Source: Methylovirgula sp. 4M-Z18
GTDB lineage: Bacteria; Pseudomonadota; Alphaproteobacteria; Rhizobiales; Beijerinckiaceae
DNA length: 64,000 nt
Direction of reading: 5' to 3'
NCBI RefSeq assembly: GCF_037890675.1
Contig: NZ_CP149574.1
Location: forward strand, 744,001 to 808,000
The notes beneath the pieces were generated by a model. The model saw only the letters and a list, made by a program, of their open reading frames with translations. It was not told the DNA's origin and searched no databases. Shown in pieces: positions 33,710-42,974 of the stretch. Numbering within the stretch: position 1 is the first letter of the stretch; the number at the start of each line of letters is the position of its first letter. The position numbers were made by a program, and so were the translations under genes.

Positions 33710-34525
33710 CTAAGGCGCTTTTGCCGGTTCGTCGAGACGAAGCCTTGCTTCCCAGGATCGCTGCGGCGTGCCGAAGGTTGCGGTGATCGTCGTCGGCCAT
33801 GCGGCGTCTTTCGGCTTTTCCGCCAGGGTGAGGGTAAAGCCGTCCCCCTCGGGTTTTTTCGTTGTGTCGAAATACCAGCCATCGGGCGCTTCGACGAAAA
33901 GATCGGCATGCGGATCGGCAAGCCAGGATTTGTCCTTGAGCGTGAAGGTCCATACCGGCTTTGGGCTGCCGTGTGTGGGCGTGACCACATAAGCGCTCGC
34001 TGCGCCGTCCGGCAGCAGCTTCGGCACGTCCGCCGGCGCGCTCCATTCGCCCATCTTTTCTTGCGGCGAGAGGGTGAGTGCGCCGTCGCCATGGGCGGGC
34101 ATGCAAATCTGGTCGCAGACGGCGTAATCGAGCTGCAATTTGAGCTGTACGGGCTTGGCCGGATCGGATGGCGTCACGCGAACGGGAAATGTCACATGGT
34201 CGCGATAGCCGAAGGCGAGGGCGCCACCCTCATCCATCCGTTGCGGAAAAGGATAGAGCACCTCGGTCTTGCCGACATTGTCCGATCCGCCAAAGGCAAA
34301 GATCGGCGGCACGCCGGCTTCGCCGGGATCGCCCCAATAGGTGATCGCATTGCCGGTAAGCTGGATCTCGACGCCGACAATATAGGAATTGTTCTGCATG
34401 CCTTGTGCTTGCAGCCGCATCGCCGATTTATCGGTGCGGATCCACGGGGTGCTTGGCAGTTCGGCGCCGTGGACGAGTGACGAAAATGTGGCGAGCGCGG
34501 TGAGGCCTATCAAAAGTCTTTTCAT
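33710..34525 (-). CDS. Stand-alone DsbD-alpha-like periplasmic protein
   Basis: The 271-residue protein has a signal peptide (ending Val-His-Gly-Ala) and an N-terminal domain of the DsbD 'thiol:disulfide interchange' alpha type, with 'LQLDYAVCDQICMP': Cys137 and Cys141. There is no membrane DsbD-beta and no thioredoxin-like gamma domain. A second half, rich in Pro and Trp, resembles a duplicated immunoglobulin-like part. It would be a periplasmic disulfide-exchange partner needing an electron donor from elsewhere. It is encoded upstream of peroxiredoxin on the same strand, 90 bases apart. Confidence 0.85.
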   Translation of the reverse strand: MKRLLIGLTALATFSSLVHGAELPSTPWIRTDKSAMRLQAQGMQNNSYIVGVEIQLTGNAITYWGDPGEAGVPPIFAFGGSDNVGKTEVLYPFPQRMDEGGALAFGYRDHVTFPVRVTPSDPAKPVQLKLQLDYAVCDQICMPAHGDGALTLSPQEKMGEWSAPADVPKLLPDGAASAYVVTPTHGSPKPVWTFTLKDKSWLADPHADLFVEAPDGWYFDTTKKPEGDGFTLTLAEKPKDAAWPTTITATFGTPQRSWEARLRLDEPAKAP

Positions 34526-34616
34526 ATCACTTCTTTAACGCGTGCCTTGCACACGCACCAATAACATTGCCGCGAGCTTCTTGCGAAAGTCATGCCGACT
34601 ATCCTAAAATCCCCCC

Positions 34617-35231
34617 ATGACCTTACGACTGAAGCGCGACTCACGCGCGCCCCAAGGTTTCCTCGACGGACAGATGCTGCTGGCCATGCCCGGCATGCAG
34701 GATGCTCGCTTCGCGCGTTCCGTGATCTACATGTGCGCCCATTCGGATGAGGGCGCGATGGGGATCGTGATCAATCAACCGGCACGCAAGGTGACCTTTT
34801 CCCAACTCCTGGTGCAACTCGATATCGTCTCCGATCCGGACGCCATCCGCCTGCCGGCAAAAGCCGAGCAGATGCCGGTTCTGAAGGGGGGGCCGGTCGA
34901 GCCCAATCGCGGCTTCGTGCTGCACTCGGCCGAATATTCGGTCGGCGAGGCGACATTGCCGATCGACGAGGCCGTATCGCTCACGGCGACGCTCGATATT
35001 TTGCGCGCCATCGCCCATGGCGAGGGCCCCGACAAGGCCGTGCTCGCCCTTGGCTACGCGTCGTGGGTGCCCGGCCAGCTGGAAGCCGAAATTCAAAACA
35101 ATGGCTGGCTCTATTGCGAGGCGGATCCGCAATTCGTCTTCGACGCCGACCTCGGCTCCAAATACGACCGCGTCCTGCAGCAACTCGGCATCGAGCCGGC
35201 CATGCTGTCGAGCGATGCCGGCCACGCTTAA
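34617..35231 (+). CDS. YqgE/AlgH family protein
   Basis: The 204-residue product is a YqgE/AlgH (UPF0301) protein. Signs are '[42 protein letters not shown]', of which '[16 protein letters not shown].....G..IN.P' is the family signature, then '[17 protein letters not shown]' and '[16 protein letters not shown]'. Despite frequent 'transcriptional regulator' labels, the fold is not a known DNA-binding one and function is unclear. It stands alone, divergent from the DsbD-like gene and convergent with the GGDEF-EAL gene, 6 bases between stops. Confidence 0.93.
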   Translation: MTLRLKRDSRAPQGFLDGQMLLAMPGMQDARFARSVIYMCAHSDEGAMGIVINQPARKVTFSQLLVQLDIVSDPDAIRLPAKAEQMPVLKGGPVEPNRGFVLHSAEYSVGEATLPIDEAVSLTATLDILRAIAHGEGPDKAVLALGYASWVPGQLEAEIQNNGWLYCEADPQFVFDADLGSKYDRVLQQLGIEPAMLSSDAGHA

Positions 35232-35237
35232 GTCTCT

Positions 35238-38114
35238 CTACGCCGCCTGCTCCACGCCCGCGCCGACGAGCCGCCGCGCTTCGTTGACCGTCATGGGCTG
35301 GCCGAAGGCGTAGCCTTGCGCATATTCGCAGCCGAGCTGGTAAAGCTCGATCACGTCGCTTTCGGTCTCCGCCCCTTCGGCCACCACGTCCATGCCAAGA
35401 TCATGGGCGAGGGCGATGATCGAGCGCAGGATCGTCGGCCGCGTGCCCTTGCCGGTCTGATGGACAAAGGATTGGTCGATCTTGATCGTATCGAAGGGCA
35501 GGCGCTGCAGATAAGTCAGTGAGAGATAGCCGGTGCCGAAATCGTCGAGCGACAGGCCGGCGCCCAGATTGCGGATGCGCTCCAGGATTTGCGCGGCGAA
35601 TTCCGGGTTTTCCATCACCAGGCCTTCGGTCATCTCCAGCTTCAAAGTCCCGGGCAGGACGGAGGTGCGCGACAGCACCGCCTTGATGTCGTTCAGGAGA
35701 TCGTGTCGCAGCAATTGCTGCGAGGAAATATGAATGCTGGCGAAAATCGGCGGATTGACTTCGAGCGCTTCCTGCCAGATGCGCAATTCCTTCGCCGTCC
35801 GGTCCAGCACGAAGGCATTCAGATCGAAAATGACGTCGGTTTCCTCTGCCATGGCGATGAATTCATCGGGGCCGATAAGGCCGAGGCGCGGATGGTTCCA
35901 GCGCAGCAGAGCCTCGAATCCGGCGACCGTGCGATCTTCGAGCCGCACCACCGGCTGGAAATAGACCTGCATCTCGCCATGTTCGAGCGCCCGGCGCAAA
36001 TCCACTTCCAGCGACAGCCGGTCGGAGCGCTGCGCCCGCATGGTCGGGCGGAACACTTCGATGCGATTGCCGCCGAGCCGCTTCGCATGGGCGAGGGCGA
36101 GTTCTGCGTCCTTCAGCATATCGTCGCGCTTGGGATGCAATTGCGGGTCATACAGCGACAGGCCGATCGAGGCGGTGAGCGAAATTTCCTGTTCGGCGAA
36201 GGTCACCGGCGTGCTCATGGCGCGGCGAATCGTATCGGCCAGCGCGATGATCTGCTCGGTCTGGGTTTCGCTGACCAGGATGATCGCATATTGGTCGCCG
36301 TCGATCCGGGCCAGCGTGTCCTGCTGCTTGAGCAGTCGCGAGAGACGCCGCGCCAGAGTGAGCAGAATCGAATCGCCCGCCGGCGTGCCGACCGCGTCGT
36401 TGATCTGCTTGAATCGGTCCACATCGACCGTGATCATCGTCGGCCGGTATTGGCTGTCGGCGCGGGCCTGGGCCAGCGCGCCATCGATGCGGTCGAGGAA
36501 CAGCTCGCGATTCGGCAGGCCGGTCAGATTGTCGTAGACCGCATCGCGTAACAGCCGCTCCTCGGCGGCTTTCGCATTGGTGACGTCGGACAGTGTGCCG
36601 ACCACCCGCAGCACATCGCCGTCCGCTCCGATCACCGGGCGCGCTTTGAGCTGATACCAGAAATAATGGCCGTCGGTGGAGCGCAGGCGGAAATCATGGG
36701 CGATGCGGCCGCGCGCCTGTTGCAGCAGCATGTCGAGCGAGGCGCGATACCGGTCGCGATCGAACGGGTGCAGCACATCGAACCAGGCGGAGGCCGGGCC
36801 CTCCAAGCCGCCGCGCTTCAGGCCCAGTTGCGTTTCCACCTCAGGGCTGACGAAAATATGGTCGGCCGGAACGTCCCAGTCGAAAATGATGTCGCCCGAG
36901 CCGGTGAGCGCGAGGGCCTTGCGCTCGGCATCCGAAACGGTGCCGTGGCCGACCCCGCCGCCGGCAAAAGCGTTCTGCATGACGGTGAAGCCGATCAGCA
37001 TCACGATCAGGACGAGGCCGCCGATCAGCGCCGGCGCGACGAAATCGACCGTGAAACCGCCGGTCACGGTGATCGCCGCCGCGATCACCCAGACGACGAG
37101 GAGCAGCCAGGTTGGGATCAGCATCACGGCCCGGTCGTAGCCATGGGTCGATAGGTAGACGATGAGGATGAAGCCGACCCCGGTGATCGAGGCGATCGAG
37201 ATGCGCGCGATGCCGGACGCGACCTCCGGATCGTATACCGCGAGGCCGATCAGGGCGGCGATCATGGTGAGCCACAGGCCGGCGACATAGGAATAGCGCA
37301 CGTGCCAGCGGTTGAGATTGAGATAGGCGAACAGGAACACGATCAGCGTGGCGCCCAGTACCGCTTCGGCACCGGCGCGCCAGATGCGGGTGCCGTTCAC
37401 GTCGATGTCGAAAATCTTGTGCCAGAAGCCGAAATCGATACAGACATAAACCAGCACGGCCCAGGCGAGAGCGGCCGCCGCCGGGAAGATCGCCGCGCCG
37501 CGCACCACGAAGACGATGGTGAGGAAAAGCGCCATCAGGCCGGCAATACCGATGATGATCCCCTCGTAAAGGGTCAGGCTCGTCACCTTGTCCTTATAGG
37601 CGTCCGGGTCCCAGAGGTAGATTTGCGGCAGATAGGCGGTTTGCAACTCGGCGACATAGGTCACGGTCGTGCCGGGCTCAATCGTGACCGCAAAAACATC
37701 GGAATCGGGGCTGTCCTGGCGCTCCAGCGCCGACCCCTGGCTGGCGGTGATCGCCTGGATGCGGGTCGAGCCGAGATCCGGCCAGATGACGCCGGAGCCG
37801 GCGAGCCGGTAATGCAGGGCCACGATCAGGCGCTTGATCGGCTTATCGGTCTCATTGGCAAGCGCAAAGACCACCCAGGAGGGTTGGGTCCCCGGCTCTC
37901 GGGCGGAGACTTCGATCCTGCGCACAATGCCGTCCGGTCCGGGCGCGGTCGCGATCTGAATCTTGTCGCCTTGCCCCGAGTAGTGATCAAGCGCGGCGCT
38001 GAGGTCGATAGCCGTCGAATCCGGGGTCACGCGCACGGCCTCGGCCGCCAAAGCGGAAAAAGAGCCGGCAAGCCAGAGACCTAGAAGCAGGAGAAAGAGA
38101 CGAATCGGACGCAC
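35238..38114 (-). CDS. Membrane-anchored PAS-GGDEF-EAL protein with non-canonical signature residues
   Basis: The 958-residue protein has a signal peptide (1-24), a periplasmic sensor region (about 25-180), seven or eight membrane helices (about 185-390), a PAS domain (about 400-520), a GGDEF domain (about 530-690) and an EAL domain (about 700-950). The GGDEF A-site reads Ile-Asp-Gly-Asp-Gln-Tyr near 604, not G-G-D-E-F, so cyclase activity is unlikely. The EAL motif is intact at 734-736, as are 'DDFGTGYLSL', 'IKIDQSF' and 'VAEGAETESD', but the metal-binding Asn expected after 'V-N-[IL]-S' is His795. It would act on cyclic di-GMP as a phosphodiesterase or as a sensor. It is a single-gene unit. 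Confidence 0.92.
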   Translation of the reverse strand: MRPIRLFLLLLGLWLAGSFSALAAEAVRVTPDSTAIDLSAALDHYSGQGDKIQIATAPGPDGIVRRIEVSAREPGTQPSWVVFALANETDKPIKRLIVALHYRLAGSGVIWPDLGSTRIQAITASQGSALERQDSPDSDVFAVTIEPGTTVTYVAELQTAYLPQIYLWDPDAYKDKVTSLTLYEGIIIGIAGLMALFLTIVFVVRGAAIFPAAAALAWAVLVYVCIDFGFWHKIFDIDVNGTRIWRAGAEAVLGATLIVFLFAYLNLNRWHVRYSYVAGLWLTMIAALIGLAVYDPEVASGIARISIASITGVGFILIVYLSTHGYDRAVMLIPTWLLLVVWVIAAAITVTGGFTVDFVAPALIGGLVLIVMLIGFTVMQNAFAGGGVGHGTVSDAERKALALTGSGDIIFDWDVPADHIFVSPEVETQLGLKRGGLEGPASAWFDVLHPFDRDRYRASLDMLLQQARGRIAHDFRLRSTDGHYFWYQLKARPVIGADGDVLRVVGTLSDVTNAKAAEERLLRDAVYDNLTGLPNRELFLDRIDGALAQARADSQYRPTMITVDVDRFKQINDAVGTPAGDSILLTLARRLSRLLKQQDTLARIDGDQYAIILVSETQTEQIIALADTIRRAMSTPVTFAEQEISLTASIGLSLYDPQLHPKRDDMLKDAELALAHAKRLGGNRIEVFRPTMRAQRSDRLSLEVDLRRALEHGEMQVYFQPVVRLEDRTVAGFEALLRWNHPRLGLIGPDEFIAMAEETDVIFDLNAFVLDRTAKELRIWQEALEVNPPIFASIHISSQQLLRHDLLNDIKAVLSRTSVLPGTLKLEMTEGLVMENPEFAAQILERIRNLGAGLSLDDFGTGYLSLTYLQRLPFDTIKIDQSFVHQTGKGTRPTILRSIIALAHDLGMDVVAEGAETESDVIELYQLGCEYAQGYAFGQPMTVNEARRLVGAGVEQAA

Positions 38115-38301
38115 GATACTCTAAATGCTGAGGACGGAAATATGCGGCATCGACCCGCCGGCCCCGCATTTCCATCCGGTGAACCTCATTCATGTCGGAA
38201 GTGTGATTGGTAGTCATTTGCGGCTGTGCGGGCAAGGCGCAACAGGATTTTGCCCGGCTTTTTGCCCAGATAACGTAAATTCCAGAGGCTTCCGTGGACG
38301 A

Positions 38302-38910
38302 TCAGCCGCGGTGATGTCCACTGCCCAGAGGCACATCGCTGTCCAAAATGGCGTAAAGGACATGGTCTTGCCAGCGGCCGTTGATCTGCAGATAGGCGCG
38401 CGCCACGCCCTCACGCTGGAAGCCGATCCGTTCCAGCAGCCGCCTTGAGGCCTCATTGTGCATGAGGCAGGCCGCTTCGACCCGCCGCAACCCCATGACA
38501 CCAAAAGCGTGGGCAAGGATCGCGCGCACCGCGTCGGACATATAGCCGCGGTTGGCGTAAGGCGCGCCCATCCAATAGCCGAGGGTCGCCGTTTGCGCGA
38601 CGCCGCGCCGGACCTGGCCGAGGGTCAGGCCGCCGAGCAGGACCCGGTCGCTCTGCCGGAAAATCAGGAAAGGGTAGGATTCATCGCGCGCGATCTCTTC
38701 CCGATGCCGTTTGAGACGGCGGCGAAAGGCCGCGCGGGTCAGGTCATCGGCCGGCCAGATCGGTTCCCAGGGGGTTAGAAATTCGCGGCTTTCGGCGCGC
38801 AGCCGGGCCCACGGCAGGAAATCTTCCATTTCCGCATGGCGCAAATAGACCGATTTGCCGCGAATCCAGGCCTTTGGGTCAGCCGCGAAATTGAGTCGGA
38901 AGAGCGCCAC
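38302..38910 (-). CDS. RimJ/RimL-type GNAT acetyltransferase
   Basis: The 202-residue product starts at GTG 38910 after GAGGG, 10 bases after the M16 protease stop; an in-frame ATG at 38982 would run deep into the protease gene. It has the RimJ pattern 'RGKSVYLRHAEMEDFLPWARLRAESREFLTPWEP', of which 'LR.....D...W..LR..SR.FL.PWEP' is diagnostic, then 'LGYWMGAPYANRGYMSDAV' (acetyl-CoA loop) and 'EAACLMHNEASRRLLERIGFQREGVAR'. Such enzymes acetylate N-terminal amines of ribosomal or other proteins. It ends the long cox-thrC-M16 unit. Confidence 0.9.
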   Translation of the reverse strand: MALFRLNFAADPKAWIRGKSVYLRHAEMEDFLPWARLRAESREFLTPWEPIWPADDLTRAAFRRRLKRHREEIARDESYPFLIFRQSDRVLLGGLTLGQVRRGVAQTATLGYWMGAPYANRGYMSDAVRAILAHAFGVMGLRRVEAACLMHNEASRRLLERIGFQREGVARAYLQINGRWQDHVLYAILDSDVPLGSGHHRG

Positions 38911-38920
38911 GAGCCATCCC

Positions 38921-40183
38921 TCATACGCCAGAGAGCCGTGCTGCAACTTTATCTGGAGTCCAAACCTTGGCAACTGGCCCAATGGCGCAAACGGTCGGTG
39001 CCGTCTTGAGTATTTCTTGCCCCGCGGCGCGAATGTCGTCGACCGTGATCGCGTCGATCCGGTCGATCACCTCCTGCCGCGTCAGGACGCGGCCGTAGGA
39101 CAACATCTGCCGGGCGATCTGCTCGGCCCGCGCCGTCGAGGATTCGAGCGCGGTGAGCAGCGAGACCTTCATCTGCGCCTTGGCCCGTTGCACTTCCACC
39201 TCCGACAAATCCGCGGCCGCATCGGCCAGGCAATCGAGCGCAACCGGCATCAATTCGGTGACATCGCCGGCGCTGGTTCCGGCGTAAAGGCCGAACAGGC
39301 CGGTGTCGGAAAAGGCCCAGTGGAACGCATAGATCGAATAGGCGAGGCCGCGCTTTTCCCGCACATCTTGAAATAGGCGCGATGACATGCCACCGCCAGC
39401 GACATTGGCGAAAATATGCGCGGCGTAATTGCGCGGATCATTGAAGGAAACGCCTTCGAAGCCGATGATGATATGCGCCTGCTCAAGCCGCTTCTTCAGC
39501 TTGTTCTCGCCCCCGACATATTTGGCGGGCTCCTTTTGCAGCCGCATCGGCTCAGGCAGATGGCCGAAGCGCTCACCGATCTCGGCGACAAGCGCCTTGT
39601 GATCGACCGCACCGGCCGCGGCGACGGTCATGGATTCGGAGTGGTAATGTGAGCCGAGATAGTCCCGGATTGCTGTCGGGTCGAAGGACGACACCCGCTC
39701 GGGCGTGCCGAGAATGGGCCGGCCGATCGACTGGTCGGGATAGGCGGTCGCGGTGAACATGTCGAACACGAGATCGTCCGGCGTATCGGCCGCCGCACCG
39801 ATCTCCTGCAAGATCACGCTTTTCTCCCGCGCCAGTTCGGTCGGATCGAAGACCGAATTGGTGAGGATGTCGCTCAGGATGTCGATGGCAAGGTCGGTGT
39901 CCTCCGCGAGTACGCGCGCGTAATAGGACGTCTGCTCGACCGACGTTGCGGCGTTGATATCGCCACCCGCCGTCTCGATTTCCTCCGCAATGTCCCGGGC
40001 CGAACGTTTCTTGGTCCCTTTGAAAGCCATGTGCTCCAGCAGATGCGAGAGCCCATGTTCCTGTGGCCGTTCGTGCCTTGATCCCGCTCCGATCCACACC
40101 CCGAGAGAGGTGGTTTCCACATGGGACATCTTATCTGTGACGACGCGAAGACCGGAGGGAAGCGTCGTTATTTCAACACTCAT
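38921..40183 (-). CDS. M16 zinc peptidase (mitochondrial processing peptidase beta-like)
   Basis: The 420-residue protein has the inverted zincin motif H-L-L-E-H at 47-51, with the downstream Glu in the 'EEIETAGGDINAATSVEQTSYYARV' block, and the family's 'YFHSESMTVAAAG'-like strand (LGSHYHSESMTVAAAGAVDH) and 'RLFQDVREKRGLAYSIYAF' near the C-terminal lobe. Bacterial homologues are single-subunit dimers that degrade peptides and are the ancestors of mitochondrial processing peptidase. It has no signal peptide. It is 6 bases after thrC, so co-transcribed. Confidence 0.95.
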   Translation of the reverse strand: MSVEITTLPSGLRVVTDKMSHVETTSLGVWIGAGSRHERPQEHGLSHLLEHMAFKGTKKRSARDIAEEIETAGGDINAATSVEQTSYYARVLAEDTDLAIDILSDILTNSVFDPTELAREKSVILQEIGAAADTPDDLVFDMFTATAYPDQSIGRPILGTPERVSSFDPTAIRDYLGSHYHSESMTVAAAGAVDHKALVAEIGERFGHLPEPMRLQKEPAKYVGGENKLKKRLEQAHIIIGFEGVSFNDPRNYAAHIFANVAGGGMSSRLFQDVREKRGLAYSIYAFHWAFSDTGLFGLYAGTSAGDVTELMPVALDCLADAAADLSEVEVQRAKAQMKVSLLTALESSTARAEQIARQMLSYGRVLTRQEVIDRIDAITVDDIRAAGQEILKTAPTVCAIGPVAKVWTPDKVAARLSGV

Positions 40184-40189
40184 ACAGGC

Positions 40190-41614
40190 TCATACTTTTG
40201 CTCCGGCGCTCATCGCCGCGGCGCGCGAGCGGCTACGGATGAAGGCTTCGATTTCGCGCTGGTCATTGGGCAGCACGGTCATACTTTCGCTTCTTTGTAA
40301 CAAATCTGCAAGATGCGCCGGCAGGGCGGGGCGGACCCCGCTGGCGCGCCCGACCGCATCGGGGAATTTCGCCGGGTGGGCGGTGCCGAGCACCAACATC
40401 GGAATCGCGGGGTGATCCTTGACCCGCTGCCGTGCCACTTGCACGCCGACGGCCGTGTGCGGATCGAGCAGATAGCCCGAATTGCGGTAGGTTGCGGCGA
40501 TTTCGGCCGCCGTTTCGGCTTCGTGCGTGGCGCCCGCGTCGAAGTCGCTGCGAATGGCCGCGAGCGCATCCGGAGCGATGGTAAAGCTGCCCGATTGTGC
40601 AAGGCTGCCCATCGCACCGCTGATGGCGGAAGCGTTGCGGCCATAGGCTTCGAACAGCACCCGCTCGAAATTCGATGACACTTGAATGTCCATGGAGGGC
40701 GATTGCGTCGGCTTGACGCCGCGCACGTCATAGGTGCCGGTCGCAAGCGTGCGCGCCAGAATGTCGTTGGTATTGGTGGCGATGCCGAGACGTTCGATCG
40801 GCAGGCCCATGCGCTTGGCGACATAGCCCGCGAGAATATCGCCGAAATTGCCGGTCGGGACGGTGAAGGACACCTTGCGATGCGGGGCGCCCAGCGCGAC
40901 AGCGCTGGTGAAGTAATAGACGATTTGCGCGACAATACGGGCCCAATTGATCGAATTAACGCCGGACAGACCGAATTCGTCGCGGAAGCGATGGTTGTTG
41001 AACAGGCCCTTCACGATCGCCTGCGCGTCGTCGAACGTGCCTTCGAGGGCGATCGTATGGACATTGGCATCGCTGACCGTGGTCATCTGGCGGCGCTGCA
41101 CGTCGGAGACGCGGCCATGCGGATAGAGTATGAACACGTCGACCATATCGAGGCCGCGGAAGGCTTCGATGGCGGCCGCGCCGGTGTCGCCCGAGGTGGC
41201 GCCGACGATGGTCGCCCGCTTGCCGGCCGCCTTCAGCGCGCGGTCCATCAGCCGGCCGAGCAATTGCATCGCGACATCCTTGAAGGCAAGGGTCGGGCCA
41301 TGGAACAGTTCGACCACGAAGAGATTGTCGCCGATCTGGGTCAGCGGCGTCACCGCATCGTGCCGGAAGGTCGCATAGGCAGATACGATCATGGCCGAGA
41401 GGTCGGCAGGGGCAATCGTGTCGCCGGTGAACCGGCTGATGACGGCCTCCGCCACTTGGGCGTAGGGCTTGCCGGCAAAGCCGGCGATTTCGTCGGCCGA
41501 AATCTGCGGATAGGTCTGCGGCAGATAGAGGCCGCCGTCGCGCGCCAGGCCGGTCAGCAAAGCCTCGGTGAAATTCAGCTCAGGCGCGTAACCGCGGGTC
41601 GAAACATAGCGCAT
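40190..41614 (-). CDS. thrC: Threonine synthase
   Basis: ThrC converts O-phosphohomoserine to threonine with pyridoxal phosphate. The 474-residue product starts 'MRYVSTRGYAPELNFTEALL' (ATG 41614, preferred over the in-frame ATG at 41629) and shows 'LFHGPTLAFKDVAMQLLG' holding the PLP Lys, 'GATSGDTGAAAIEAF', 'INWARIVAQIVYYF' and 'PTGNFGDILAGYVAKRMGLP'. This is the class typical of proteobacteria. It lies between SURF1 and the M16 protease on the same strand. Confidence 0.96.
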   Translation of the reverse strand: MRYVSTRGYAPELNFTEALLTGLARDGGLYLPQTYPQISADEIAGFAGKPYAQVAEAVISRFTGDTIAPADLSAMIVSAYATFRHDAVTPLTQIGDNLFVVELFHGPTLAFKDVAMQLLGRLMDRALKAAGKRATIVGATSGDTGAAAIEAFRGLDMVDVFILYPHGRVSDVQRRQMTTVSDANVHTIALEGTFDDAQAIVKGLFNNHRFRDEFGLSGVNSINWARIVAQIVYYFTSAVALGAPHRKVSFTVPTGNFGDILAGYVAKRMGLPIERLGIATNTNDILARTLATGTYDVRGVKPTQSPSMDIQVSSNFERVLFEAYGRNASAISGAMGSLAQSGSFTIAPDALAAIRSDFDAGATHEAETAAEIAATYRNSGYLLDPHTAVGVQVARQRVKDHPAIPMLVLGTAHPAKFPDAVGRASGVRPALPAHLADLLQRSESMTVLPNDQREIEAFIRSRSRAAAMSAGAKV

Positions 41615-41706
41615 CGTGCAAATCCTCAAAGTCCTGCAAACCGATGGCGGCAGGCTGTAGCATAAAATTTCGTCACTGGGACCGCTTGAATCGGCATGGC
41701 CTCATC

Positions 41707-42429
41707 TCACGCTTTGGGACGTCGCCAGGCGAAGACCGCAAAGACGCCGAGCAGCGCCGCGGCGAGGCCGAACCAAGTGAAGGCGTAGGACAGGTGGTTG
41801 TTCGGAATGTCGATCACTGTCGTGCCGCCCTTCGGCCAGCCGCCCGGCACCGGCGTCGCATCGGCGTCGATGCTGAACGGGGCTGCGCGCTGTAAGCCGA
41901 AATGCTGGGCGATCGCGATCGAATCGCGCGTGTACCAGAGGCCTTTGGCCGGATCGTCGGCAGGGGTGAAAGGATTGCGGCTTTCCGGCTCGCGCATCAG
42001 GCCGCTGAGCGTGACCTCGCCGGGGATTTGCCCAGCCGAGCGCTTGGCCGGGTCGCGCAGGTCCTCGCGCACGAAACCGCGGTTGACGATGATCTGCGCG
42101 CCCGAGGCGAGCGTCAGGGGCGTCAGGACCAGATAGCCGGTCTCATCATGGAAAGGCCGGAAGACCAGGGCTTCCTGCGCGTAGTCGAACGTGCCGGTGA
42201 GCGTGACATGCCGATAGGCGTATTCGTTGGGCGTAAGCCCCGGCCATTGAGCTTCATCCGGCAGCGGCACGGGCGGCGCCGCGATCCGTTCGTGGATTTG
42301 TGCCAGGAGGCCTTCCTTCCAGGCCAGCCGCTGCAACTGCCACACGCCGAGGCCGCATAGCAGGATGAAGGCGAGAAGGGTGGCAATGGCCGGCCCGAGC
42401 AGCCGGCGCGACGGCGTGGTGGCAGTCAA
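41707..42429 (-). CDS. SURF1 family cytochrome c oxidase assembly protein
   Basis: SURF1 (Shy1) helps insert heme a into cytochrome oxidase subunit I in the inner membrane. The 240-residue product has the two-helix layout: an N-terminal helix 'ATLLAFILLCGLGVWQLQRLAWK' whose 'G.WQ..RL.WK' signature is diagnostic, a periplasmic domain with 'IIVNRGFV', and a C-terminal helix 'HLSYAFTWFGLAAALLGVF'. Its ATG overlaps the DUF983 stop. Context with all oxidase genes upstream supports the assignment. Confidence 0.95.
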   Translation of the reverse strand: MTATTPSRRLLGPAIATLLAFILLCGLGVWQLQRLAWKEGLLAQIHERIAAPPVPLPDEAQWPGLTPNEYAYRHVTLTGTFDYAQEALVFRPFHDETGYLVLTPLTLASGAQIIVNRGFVREDLRDPAKRSAGQIPGEVTLSGLMREPESRNPFTPADDPAKGLWYTRDSIAIAQHFGLQRAAPFSIDADATPVPGGWPKGGTTVIDIPNNHLSYAFTWFGLAAALLGVFAVFAWRRPKA

Positions 42430-42803
42430 TGCTTTTCCAGCCGGCCCTGTTCAGCCTTGTTCTTGTATTGCAGGGCGATGAGTAGGCCTTTGAGCGGCCG
42501 CAGAATGCCGAGGCAGACGACGAGGGTCAGCGGCAGGAAGATCATCAGATGGACCCAGATCGGCGGCGCAAAAGTCAGCTCGGTCCAGAGCGCGAGGCCA
42601 AGCACGATGAAGCCCGCGAAAAGGGTCACGAAAACGGCCGGCCCGTCGCCCGCGTCGGCAAAGGAATAATCGAGCCCGCAGGATTGGCAGGACGGCGCTA
42701 CATCCAGAAAGCCCTTGAACATCTTGCCCTGGCCGCACCGCGGACAACGGCCGGCGAGGCCGGTGGAATAGGGGGACTGGGGCGGATATTCGTCGTCATA
42801 CAT
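42426..42803 (-). CDS. DUF983 family membrane protein
   Basis: The 125-residue protein has an N-terminal zinc-ribbon-like pair, 'CPRCGQGKMFKGF' and 'CQSCGLDYS', then two membrane helices (about 55-75 and 80-100). DUF983 proteins are regularly encoded between coxC and SURF1 in alphaproteobacteria and are presumed oxidase assembly factors. The ATG follows a 3' composite repeat that separates it from ctaE. Biochemical role is unproven. Confidence 0.92.
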   Translation of the reverse strand: MYDDEYPPQSPYSTGLAGRCPRCGQGKMFKGFLDVAPSCQSCGLDYSFADAGDGPAVFVTLFAGFIVLGLALWTELTFAPPIWVHLMIFLPLTLVVCLGILRPLKGLLIALQYKNKAEQGRLEKH

Positions 42804-42832
42804 GGGCGTGTCTCGGGCTGAGATTTCAAGGC

Positions 42833-42954
42833 ATTATACCAAAGGTCGCGAGCAGCGACCTTTGGACAGCTCTTCATTTTTCGCTCTCGCCTTGGAAAGG
42901 CGAAAAATGAAGAAAGGAACCAACGGTCACTCTTCGTGACCGTTGGTATTATAG
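42833..42954. repeat. Composite element of three perfect hairpins inside the cox operon
   Basis: Three stems follow each other: CCAAAGGTCGC/GCGACCTTTGG (42839-42865, 11 bp), CTTCATTTTTCGC/GCGAAAAATGAAG (42872-42912, 13 bp) and ACCAACGGTCAC/GTGACCGTTGGT (42919-42947, 12 bp). The first and last are themselves related (TACCAAAGGTC and ACCGTTGGTA), and outer flanks ATTATACC and GGTATTAT complete a near-palindrome about 120 bases long. It sits in the 233-base gap between DUF983 and ctaE, which elsewhere in the operon is a few bases to about 150. This has the look of a mobile palindromic unit. Confidence 0.85.
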
Positions 42955-42974
42955 GCAGTCGCTCGGGGGACGGG

